The position numbers and the translations under genes were made by a program. From the NCBI GenBank assembly GCA_007136095.1, contig SLHP01000120.1, positions 1 through 35,496 on the forward strand: 35,496 nt of DNA, given 5' to 3'. This document shows, in pieces, positions 27,257-33,885 of the stretch; within the stretch, counting starts at the first letter, position 1; every line of letters starts with the position of its first letter. Source of the stretch: Nitriliruptoraceae bacterium (GTDB lineage Bacteria > Actinomycetota > Nitriliruptoria > Nitriliruptorales > Nitriliruptoraceae). The notes under the pieces are model-generated. The model searched no databases. It saw only the letters and a list, made by a program, of their open reading frames with translations, and was not told the origin of the DNA.

Positions 27257-27265
27257 TTATCCACA
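27257..27265 (+). promoter_or_regulatory. Perfect DnaA box TTATCCACA with weak neighbours
   Basis: An exact DnaA box. CTATCCCCA on the minus strand (27273-27281) and CTTTCCACA (27301-27309) are two-mismatch neighbours within 55 bases. Confidence 0.7.
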
Positions 27266-27379
27266 GGCAACCTGGGGATAGCTTCCACTGTTTGGGGCGA
27301 CTTTCCACAAGGGGCAGGCAGTACCGCTGTCCGTGTGGTGCTCGCACGGCCATGCCCCCAGACCGCGCTGCACACCGAA

Positions 27380-27538
27380 GTGGCCGCGCCAGTAGGTGGC
27401 CCGGCTCGCGGTGCCCAGGCGGCGCCTCGCTGCGTTGCGCCTCGGTCACATGCCTTCCAGGCATGCTCCCTCGGCCCGCCTTGCGATGCATCCACCTGGA
27501 CGCCGCTCCCTGTTCGAGCCACTTAGTGGCGCGGCCAC
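27380..27538. repeat. 159-bp imperfect palindrome (large potential stem-loop or cruciform)
   Basis: The left arm 27380-27403 matches the reverse complement of the right arm 27515-27538 at 21 of 24 positions, with a perfect 12-bp outer core (GTGGCCGCGCCA / TGGCGCGGCCAC). A second block pairs 27408-27422 with 27492-27506 at 12 of 15. The centre is a perfect 6-bp hairpin CATGCC-TTCCA-GGCATG (27449-27465). All three share nearly the same centre (27457-27459). It lies between parS 2 and parS 3. Function unknown. Confidence 0.7.
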
Positions 27539-27730
27539 GAAGTGGCGCCGTCGCACGCAGGAACGTCGGGGTGTGCTTCGATCCGCAACTTCTTGTGATG
27601 GATCGGTCGGGGAGGCGAAAGTTAACGTCTCTGCCTCGGTCCAGTGCGCGGCGGACGGGCTCGATCCCGGGGGCGTTGCCGCCACCGAGGACCACACCTC
27701 GCGGCGGGTAGCCGCTTGTGCTCCCGGGTG

Positions 27731-27768
27731 TTGTGCCTCGTGAGGGCCGTTGTGCCTCGTGAGGACCG
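27731..27768. repeat. 19-bp tandem duplication
   Basis: TTGTGCCTCGTGAGGGCCG (27731-27749) is repeated at 27750-27768 with one change (GGG to GGA). Each unit contains CCTCGTGAGG, a small inverted repeat. It sits 10 bases before parS 3. Confidence 0.8.
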
Positions 27769-27778
27769 ATGCGCCACC

Positions 27779-27792
27779 GTTCCACGTGGAAC
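27779..27792. other. parS site 3
   Basis: An exact GTTCCACGTGGAAC palindrome, 82 bases from site 4. Both are followed by AT(C/G)CC. A 6-bp hairpin TCTGGA-AGCG-TCCAGA lies between them (27815-27830). Confidence 0.85.
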
Positions 27793-27860
27793 ATCCCAAG
27801 GGGCTGGCCCTGGATCTGGAAGCGTCCAGACAGGACGGCTCTGGCCCCGCCATGGTCCAC

Positions 27861-27874
27861 GTTCCACGTGGAAC
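27861..27874. other. parS site 4
   Basis: An exact GTTCCACGTGGAAC palindrome, preceded by GGTCCAC. Confidence 0.85.
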
Positions 27875-28336
27875 ATGCCGGCGGGTTCGCCATCTGTATC
27901 CTGATGAACCGTTCGTTCGCTCCAGGGCCACGGTCCTCGCGAGTAGGCGAGCGGGTGGGTGTCTCCCGGAGGGTCGGAGGGTGCCGGGTCGGTGGCCGGG
28001 GTGCAGTGAGCTCCTGGCGTACGATAGGGTCCCTGGCTCTGGATGTCGAGAGCCACCTAGACGATCGTTGGACGTCTGGTTGGGGTGTGGCGCGGTGCAA
28101 CGGGACCACCTTCCGCAGTTCGCGGGCTCGTGGTTCGACCGGGGTGATCAGACGGTCGCCGGACGCGTGTTGTGGAGACCGTGGGAACCGTGATCGGTTT
28201 CGGCTGGGGCAGGGACGGTCCGGCGACACTGACGTTGCTGAGGCCAGGCGGCGTGATAGTTGTGGACGCAATCGGTGGTTGACTCGCGATGCCTCGTTGC
28301 ATCGTCGCCACGGTCCAGTGCGTCGGTGGCTGATGT

Positions 28337-28354
28337 GTGTTCCACGTGGAACAC
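28337..28354. other. parS site 5, 18-bp perfect palindrome, just upstream of rsmG
   Basis: GTGTTCCACGTGGAACAC is perfectly symmetric, with core 28339-28352. It lies 34 bases before the rsmG start, so ParB occupancy or spreading could influence rsmG-parA-parB transcription. Confidence 0.85.
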
Positions 28355-28388
28355 CACGGGACGTGGACGGTGGGGCTAGGATGCCTTG

Positions 28389-29012
28389 ATGACCGCATCT
28401 GAGGCCGCAGGATCGTTGGAGGCAGCGCTGGACCAGTTCGCCGAGCTGGTCCGCTCGTCGCCGCACAACCTCGTCTCGTCGCGGGCGCGGGATGAACTCA
28501 AGGGGCGACACATCCCCGAATGTCTCGCATTCGCGGAGTTACTGCCCCGGACGGGTCGATTCCTCGATCTGGGGAGCGGGGGAGGCTTCCCGGGGATCGT
28601 CGTCGCCCTCCACGGACCGGAGCGCACGGTGCATCTCATGGATGCGACCCGCAAGAAGACGGCGTTCCTGCGCCACGCCGCGGCGACGCTCGGTATCGAC
28701 GTCGAGGTCCACACGGGCCGTGCCGAGGAACTCGGGCGTGGTGAACTCGGCAGGACGTTCGATGTGGTGACGGCCCGAGCCGTCGCCCCCTTGCGCATGC
28801 TCGTCGCCTGGGCCAGCCCGTTCCTCCGACCACGGGGTGACCTGTACGCGATCAAGGGTGAGCGCTGGCTGGCCGAACTGCAGGAGGCTGCCCCCAACCT
28901 CAAGCGGTGGGGACTGCAGGTGCACGCAACGCCAGCCAGTGATGCACGTCTCGGTCCAAGGTCGGGCAACCCGCACGCACCACGGGTTGTTATGCTCCGA
29001 CGGGCGTCATGA
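28389..29012 (+). CDS. rsmG: 16S rRNA (guanine-N7) methyltransferase RsmG (GidB)
   Basis: A 207-residue SAM-dependent methyltransferase that modifies G527 (E. coli numbering) of 16S rRNA. The SAM-binding loop is FLDLGSGGGFPGIVVAL, followed by VHLMDATRKKTAFLRHAA and TARAVAPLRMLVAWASPFL, all typical. ATG at 28389 has AGGA ending 7 bases upstream; a TTG three bases earlier is less likely. parA starts 55 bases after its stop, the conserved rsmG-parA-parB order. Confidence 0.95.
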   Translation: MTASEAAGSLEAALDQFAELVRSSPHNLVSSRARDELKGRHIPECLAFAELLPRTGRFLDLGSGGGFPGIVVALHGPERTVHLMDATRKKTAFLRHAAATLGIDVEVHTGRAEELGRGELGRTFDVVTARAVAPLRMLVAWASPFLRPRGDLYAIKGERWLAELQEAAPNLKRWGLQVHATPASDARLGPRSGNPHAPRVVMLRRAS

Positions 29013-29067
29013 GGTGTGGGTCCGGTGCCTGACCACCACGCCCCCTGCACATGCGGATGGAGACACC

Positions 29068-30108
29068 GTGAGCGATCTCAGCCGGGATGACCGGCTGCCG
29101 GCAGATGCTCCGGTTCACCGTGACCTCCAGGAGGCGGTATCGAACATACGTTCGAGTACCGATCCAGCCAGTGTCACGACCGACGATGTCGACGCCGCAC
29201 GTGCGACCGTCGTGTGTATCGCCAACCAGAAGGGCGGGGTCGGCAAGACCACGACCACCGTGTCGCTCGCGGCCGCCATCGCGGCGCTGGGAGCCCGTGT
29301 CCTCCTGGTTGATCTCGATCCCCAGGGCAACGCGACGACCGGCTTCGGGCTGCGGGCGGATGAGGACGACCCCAGCACCTACGGCGTGTTGGTCGACTCG
29401 CTGCCGATCGTCGAAGCCGCCGTGCCCAGTGGGATCGACGGCCTCGATGTCGTGCGCTCATCGCTCGACCTCGCCGGGGCCGAGGTCGAGCTCGTCCCCG
29501 CGTTCTCGCGTGAACTTCGGCTGCAGAAGGCGGTGGAGGCCGTCCGGTCGAGTTACGACGTCATCTTCGTGGATTGCCCGCCGTCGCTCGGCCTGCTGAC
29601 CATCAACGCCCTGGTCGCGGCCGATCAGATCATCGTGCCGATCCAGTGCGAGTACTACGCGTTGGAGGGGCTCGGCCAGCTCATGCGTACCGTGCAACTG
29701 GTAGGCGACAGCCTCAACCGCAAGCTCGAGCTCGGTGGTGTGGTCCTGACCATGTACGACGGGCGCACCAACCTGGCGCAGCAGGTGGTCGATGAGGTCC
29801 GCGCCTACTTCGGGAAGCGCGCCTACGCCACCGTCATCCCGCGCACCGTCCGTCTCTCCGAGGCGCCGAGCTTCGGGCAGCCCATCACGGTCTTCGACCC
29901 GCAGAGCCGCGGTTCAAGGGCCTATCAGCGGCTCGCGCGGGAGGTCGCCGAGCGGTTGGCCCTGCCCGTGGACATCCCGGCGGAGAACCCGCTGGACCGC
30001 CTGTTGTCGGGTGGTGATCCGCTCCCGGAGTACGAACCGACCGATCCGACGGCGCCGGTGGTGCCGCCGGATGCAGGTCTCCCCGTGGATGAGGAGGAGC
30101 ACACGTGA
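29068..30108 (+). CDS. parA: Chromosome partitioning ATPase ParA (Soj)
   Basis: A 346-residue deviant-Walker ATPase that moves ParB-parS complexes over the nucleoid. IANQKGGVGKTTTTV is the deviant Walker A (near residue 54), LLVDLDPQGNATTGFG is Walker A', and VIFVDCPPSLGLLTINAL is Walker B. An N-terminal extension of about 45 residues (DLSRDDRLPADAPVHRD) precedes the ATPase fold, and the C-terminus is acidic and Pro-rich. GTG at 29068 has GGAGA 5 bases upstream; the open frame continues into rsmG but that reading is rejected. The stop overlaps the parB start by 4 bases. Confidence 0.97.
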   Translation: MSDLSRDDRLPADAPVHRDLQEAVSNIRSSTDPASVTTDDVDAARATVVCIANQKGGVGKTTTTVSLAAAIAALGARVLLVDLDPQGNATTGFGLRADEDDPSTYGVLVDSLPIVEAAVPSGIDGLDVVRSSLDLAGAEVELVPAFSRELRLQKAVEAVRSSYDVIFVDCPPSLGLLTINALVAADQIIVPIQCEYYALEGLGQLMRTVQLVGDSLNRKLELGGVVLTMYDGRTNLAQQVVDEVRAYFGKRAYATVIPRTVRLSEAPSFGQPITVFDPQSRGSRAYQRLAREVAERLALPVDIPAENPLDRLLSGGDPLPEYEPTDPTAPVVPPDAGLPVDEEEHT

Positions 30109-31298
30109 CTCGTCGCAGCGGACTCGGTCGTGGGTTGGCCGCGCTGATCCCACCCAGCGATCCCAGCCGGGATCGAACGGATGATGAGCCGCCGGTCGAT
30201 CCTGCGGACGATGCCGCAGACGGCGATGCGGTGCCACCGGATCAGCCGCTGGACGGCAGCGACCAACCAGGTGACGACGCTGGCAGCGGTCACCATGATC
30301 CTTCAGCCGGAGGACCGCCTCCGCCTCCGCCTCCCGCTCCGTCGACGGTCGATCGACTGGCAGGGCAGGACGCGTCGGTCGGATATCCGACAGCCGATGT
30401 ACCGGCGGTGACATCCGCTGCACCCAGTGTCGCACCGCGTGCCACGTTGGCCGAGGTGTCCCCGTCGGACATCGTTCCGAACCCGCGCCAACCGCGCGAG
30501 GTGTTCGACGAGGAGGAGATCGAGGGCCTGGCCGTATCTCTGCTGGATGTGGGCGTCCTGCAGCCACTCGTGGTCCGGCCGCTCGACGGTGGTCGTTACG
30601 AACTGGTGGCCGGGGAACGGCGTCTGCGTGCCGCCAAGGTCGCCGGTCTCGAGCTGATCCCGGTCGTGGTCCGCCACACCGAGGATGCCGATCTGCTCAA
30701 GGAAGCGTTGGTCGAGAACATCCACCGGGTGCAGCTCAACCCGCTGGAGGAAGCCGCCGCCTACCAGCAACTGTTGGAGGAGTTCGGCTTCACGCAGGAG
30801 GAACTCGCCAGTCGCATCGGCAAGTCACGGCCTGCGATCAGCAACTCCTTGCGGCTGCTCAGCCTGCCGACGGGGGTGCAGCGCCGGGTGGCGGCCAACG
30901 TGCTGTCCGCCGGTCACGCCAAGGCGCTGCTGGCGCTCCCGGACCCGGTCGCGCAGGAGCGGCTGGCGGAACGGGTCGTCGCGGAAGGGCTGTCGGTCCG
31001 CGCGGTGGAGGAATTCGTGCGCGTGAAGTTGCTGGACGAGTCGGGTGCCGGTGGCGGAGCTTCCGGCTCCTCGTCGGGGGGTGGGAAGCGACGCGTCGTC
31101 GCTCCGGGGTTGATCGACCTGCAGGACGATCTGTCCGATGCCCTGGAGTCACGGGTGCGCATCACCATGGGCGCTCGACGCGGCAAGCTCACCATCGAGT
31201 TCGCGTCGGTCGATGACCTCGAGCGGATCGTCGGTGTCATCGCTGGCGGCCTGGAGTCAGGGAGCGGCTCGATCACGGTGCCCAGCGACGAGTTGTAG
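30105..31298 (+). CDS. parB: Chromosome partitioning protein ParB (CTPase)
   Basis: A 397-residue DNA-sliding CTPase that loads at parS. The N-terminal SGLGRGLAALIP motif contacts ParA and is followed by a roughly 100-residue Asp/Pro-rich linker. The CTP-binding region has NPRQPREVFDEEEI, AGERRLRAAKVAGLELIPVVVR and LVENIHRVQLNPLEEA. The parS-recognising helix-turn-helix is TQEELASRIGKSRPAISNSL (near residue 229), and a C-terminal dimerisation domain follows a Gly/Ser-rich spacer. GTG at 30105 overlaps parA and has GAGGAGGAG upstream. Its five parS sites lie 1.7 to 3.6 kb upstream in the jag-rsmG gap. Confidence 0.97.
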   Translation: MTRRSGLGRGLAALIPPSDPSRDRTDDEPPVDPADDAADGDAVPPDQPLDGSDQPGDDAGSGHHDPSAGGPPPPPPPAPSTVDRLAGQDASVGYPTADVPAVTSAAPSVAPRATLAEVSPSDIVPNPRQPREVFDEEEIEGLAVSLLDVGVLQPLVVRPLDGGRYELVAGERRLRAAKVAGLELIPVVVRHTEDADLLKEALVENIHRVQLNPLEEAAAYQQLLEEFGFTQEELASRIGKSRPAISNSLRLLSLPTGVQRRVAANVLSAGHAKALLALPDPVAQERLAERVVAEGLSVRAVEEFVRVKLLDESGAGGGASGSSSGGGKRRVVAPGLIDLQDDLSDALESRVRITMGARRGKLTIEFASVDDLERIVGVIAGGLESGSGSITVPSDEL

Positions 31299-31344
31299 GG
31301 CCCGCTGCACACGCCGTGCGGCCGGGCGGCAGCCCTCGGAGCGC

Positions 31345-31362
31345 GCCGGCACCGCGGCCGGC
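31345..31362. terminator. Possible terminator between convergent parB and rpiA
   Basis: GCCGGC (31345-31350) and GCCGGC (31357-31362) are mutually complementary around a 6-base loop in the 83-base convergent gap. The stem is short and GC-only, so confidence is low. Confidence 0.3.
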
Positions 31363-31381
31363 AGCGCGGCGTCCCGTCGTC

Positions 31382-32071
31382 TCAGCGATCCGGTTCGCCA
31401 ACCGTGGTCACCCGGGTCACCTCGCCGTTGTCGTCACCGAGCAGTGCGAGGTCGGCCAGGTCGATGAACAGCCCGGTCTCCACCACGCCGGGCAACAGCC
31501 CGATCGTGACGTCGATCACGGCGGGATCGTCCACCCCGCCGTCACAGCGGGCGTCGACGATCGCGTTGCCGTTGTCGGTCCGGTAGGCCGCGTCACCGCG
31601 CATGCGGACGCTCGCCTCGAACCCCAGTCCCTGCAGCGAACGTGTGACCGGGCCGACGGCGAACGGCACCACCTCGATCGGCAGGGCGAAGGTGTCGCAC
31701 AACCGGTCGACGAGCTTGTCGGCCGTCGCGATCACCACGAAGCGGTCGGACAGGGTGGCGACCACCTTCTCGCGGAGGAGCGCGCCGCCACCGCCTTTGG
31801 TCAACTGCAGGGCATGGTCGAGTTCATCTGCACCGTCGACACACAGGTCCAACCGCGCCACCCCGGCGGTGTCCAGCAATCCGATCCCGAGCTCGCGGCA
31901 CCGGGCCGCGGTGGCCTCAGAGGTCGGGACCCCTGCGACGTCCAGGCCCCGTGCCGCGAGGGCATCGAGGAAGTAGGCCACGGTCGATCCGGTCCCGAGC
32001 CCCAGCCGCATCCCGTCTTCGACGAGTTCCGCCGCGGCCTCGCCGGCTGCACGCTTCCCGACGTCGCTCAT
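31382..32071 (-). CDS. rpiA: Ribose-5-phosphate isomerase A
   Basis: A 229-residue enzyme interconverting ribose-5-phosphate and ribulose-5-phosphate in the pentose phosphate pathway. RpiA motifs are LGLGTGSTVAYFLDAL, GVPTSEAT, DLCVDGADELD with the catalytic Asp, and LTKGGGGALLREK with the conserved Lys and Glu. ATG at 32071 overlaps the stop of the HAD gene (ATGA), fixing the start; a 32-residue upstream extension in the same frame is coding sequence of the HAD gene and is rejected. It is the last gene of the aminotransferase-ddl-HAD-rpiA operon. Confidence 0.95.
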   Translation of the reverse strand: MSDVGKRAAGEAAAELVEDGMRLGLGTGSTVAYFLDALAARGLDVAGVPTSEATAARCRELGIGLLDTAGVARLDLCVDGADELDHALQLTKGGGGALLREKVVATLSDRFVVIATADKLVDRLCDTFALPIEVVPFAVGPVTRSLQGLGFEASVRMRGDAAYRTDNGNAIVDARCDGGVDDPAVIDVTIGLLPGVVETGLFIDLADLALLGDDNGEVTRVTTVGEPDR

Positions 32072-32856
32072 CCTCGCCACTCCGACAGCAGCAGCGGCAG
32101 TTCGCCCAGCCCGTCGAGCACCAGGTCGGGCTCGACGTCGTCGGGTAGCTCCTGCAGGTGTCCCCACGGTCCACGTCGCAGCCAGCAGGTGCGCATCCCG
32201 AACGCGGTCGCGGGAAGCACATCGTTGTCCACCCGGTCTCCGACGTAGAGCACGTCGGTCGGATCGTCGAGTTCCCCCGCGCGGAACAGGCCCGTGAAGA
32301 AGGCCTCGTCGGGCTTCCCGGCGCCGAGCTCCGCGGAGGTGATGATCAGTTCCTGGGGGAGATCGAGGGCGCGGAGCTGCTCCGTGCGGATCGCCGGTTG
32401 GTTGCCGGCGATGATGACCCGGAACCCGAGGTCGCGGAGTTCGGTGAGACAGGGCAGCACATCGGTGTAGAGATCCTCCTCGTGGAAGCCGCCGTACCGC
32501 CGCTCATGCTCGTCGAGGAAATCCTCCCAGTCGACGTTGGGCGCGATGTGCGGGAAGACGTCGAGGTGGTCGCCCCCCTGGGCGATGGCGGCGCCGAGCA
32601 CCGCGGCGAACGTCAGCGGGGAGACGCCCAACAGCCCGGACCAGATCGCCCACACCCGGCTCTCGTCGATCAGGACCTCGCCGATGTCGAAGACGACCAC
32701 CGACGGCGCGGGGCCGTCGGGATCGGGGAGTTCCCGGGTGTCGACCGCCACGTCGTCGAGGTCCTCGGCACCTTCGATGGCGTCGAGGTCGTCCTCGACC
32801 GGACCGGTCGACAGGTCGGTCCCTGGAGCCGGTGTGGTGCTCGGGACGTCGCTCAC
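32068..32856 (-). CDS. HAD-superfamily hydrolase
   Basis: A 262-residue haloacid-dehalogenase-like hydrolase. An acidic, Pro-rich N-terminal extension of about 50 residues precedes the core. Motif I is VVVFDIGEVLIDES (nucleophile Asp; the +2 position is Gly, as in the FDxGGV/YihX-like group), motif II is VIIAGNQPA, motif III is the lysine in ELGAGKPD, and motif IV is VLYVGDRVDND. It is probably a small-molecule phosphatase of unknown substrate; proximity to rpiA permits, but does not prove, a sugar phosphate. GTG at 32856 overlaps the ddl stop by 4 bases with AGGGGG 7 bases upstream. Confidence 0.85.
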   Translation of the reverse strand: MSDVPSTTPAPGTDLSTGPVEDDLDAIEGAEDLDDVAVDTRELPDPDGPAPSVVVFDIGEVLIDESRVWAIWSGLLGVSPLTFAAVLGAAIAQGGDHLDVFPHIAPNVDWEDFLDEHERRYGGFHEEDLYTDVLPCLTELRDLGFRVIIAGNQPAIRTEQLRALDLPQELIITSAELGAGKPDEAFFTGLFRAGELDDPTDVLYVGDRVDNDVLPATAFGMRTCWLRRGPWGHLQELPDDVEPDLVLDGLGELPLLLSEWRG

Positions 32857-33815
32857 CGGGAGTCCCCCTCGGGTGGCCGACCGGCACGATCGCACAGGGC
32901 GAGGTCGAGGACGCGCTCGCACAGTTCGCCGACATCCAGTCCCGCGGCTGCCGCCGCCATCGGGACCAGGGAGGTGCCGGTCATCCCCGGGCACGTGTCG
33001 ATCTCCAGGATCCACGGGGTGCCGGAGGCGTCCACGATCATGTCCGCGCGCGAGAGGTGCCGGGCGCCGATCGCCGTGTACGCGGTGACCGCGGCCTGTT
33101 CGCAGGCGGCGAGGACATCCGGATCGAGCCGGGCGGGGGCGTGGAACTCGGTCGCACCGGCCGTGTAGCGGGCCGCGAAGTCGTAGGCACCCTCCTTGGG
33201 CTGGATCTCGACCGCCGGCAGCGCCTGGCCGTCGAGCACCGTCACCGCGATCTCGGTCCCGGCCACGAACCGTTCGATCAGCACCACCTCGGCGTAGCTG
33301 AACGCGCCGACGATGGCCTGGGGGAGCGCGGTTGCATCCTGGATGATGCTGAGGCCCAGCGATGAGCCACCGGTTGCCGGCTTGACCACGAGCGGCGAGC
33401 CGAGTGAGTCCGCGATGCGGTCCACCGCGGCACTCGCACCCATCTCGCGGAAGGCCTGTTGGCTCAGGGTCACGCGGTCGGGCACGTGCAGCCCGTGGCG
33501 GCCGTAGAGGCCCTGGGCGATGGGCTTGTTCCACGCGATCGAGCTGGCCAGGACGTCCGGGCCGGTGTAGGGCAGCCCGATCAGCTCCAACAGGGACTGG
33601 ATCGTGCCGTCCTCGCCGGCGGAGCCGTGCAGCGCGAGGTAGGCGACGTCGAAGTGGTCCTCCTCGAGCGTGCGGATGAGGTTGGGATCCACGTCCACCC
33701 GGGTGACCTGGTGGCCCCGGTCGGACAGCGCGTCAGCGACGCGCCCACCGGACCGCAGGCTGACCTCCCGCTCCAGCGAGATACCACCACTGAGCACCGC
33801 GATCGAACCTGCCAC
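32853..33815 (-). CDS. ddl: D-alanine-D-alanine ligase (ATP-grasp)
   Basis: A 320-residue ATP-grasp ligase making D-Ala-D-Ala for peptidoglycan. Motifs include VLSGGISLEREVSLRSG with Glu15, ALHGSAGEDGTIQSLLE, VKPATGGSSLG, the omega-loop AYDFAARYTAG with the Tyr that goes with D-Ala-D-Ala rather than D-lactate, and RADMIVD. Two usually invariant positions vary: Lys to Arg in the AKY motif and Asn to Asp in the metal-binding NT.PGMT motif (EIDTCPGMT). GTG at 33815 has GGAAGG 7 bases upstream; the longer open frame upstream is rejected as Arg-rich shadow. A paralogue elsewhere may exist. Confidence 0.9.
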   Translation of the reverse strand: MAGSIAVLSGGISLEREVSLRSGGRVADALSDRGHQVTRVDVDPNLIRTLEEDHFDVAYLALHGSAGEDGTIQSLLELIGLPYTGPDVLASSIAWNKPIAQGLYGRHGLHVPDRVTLSQQAFREMGASAAVDRIADSLGSPLVVKPATGGSSLGLSIIQDATALPQAIVGAFSYAEVVLIERFVAGTEIAVTVLDGQALPAVEIQPKEGAYDFAARYTAGATEFHAPARLDPDVLAACEQAAVTAYTAIGARHLSRADMIVDASGTPWILEIDTCPGMTGTSLVPMAAAAAGLDVGELCERVLDLALCDRAGRPPEGDSR

Positions 33816-33885
33816 CGTCCTGCCTTCCGTCGTGTCGCTGCCGTCCGTGCCGTCCCCGCCCGCGCCGTGCAACCGCGGGCGGTCC

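Larger units (their letters stand above)
26440..28388. other. 1.95-kb noncoding parS/DnaA-box region between jag and rsmG
   Basis: I see no credible gene. Long open frames on both strands read through palindromes and repeats, give Arg/Pro/Ser-rich translations with no recognisable domain, and lack ribosome-binding sites. The region contains five GTTCCACGTGGAAC palindromes, two perfect TTATCCACA DnaA boxes, a roughly 160-bp imperfect palindrome, a 19-bp tandem duplication and several short hairpins (26888-26906, 27076-27095, 27815-27830). It is much larger than the jag-rsmG spacing I would expect in an actinobacterium. Confidence 0.7.

Noticed and set aside
27181-27711. Rightward open frames of 110-180 codons in the same gap
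   Set aside because: Overlapping frames of similar quality exist in several phases, cover repeats and palindromes, and show no family resemblance or start signal.
27204-28511. A 435-codon open frame on the minus strand across the jag-rsmG gap
   Set aside because: It reads through four of the parS palindromes, the large palindrome and the start of rsmG. Its translation is Arg/Pro/Ser-rich with no domain, and no ribosome-binding site was seen. Long chance frames are common in GC-rich DNA.
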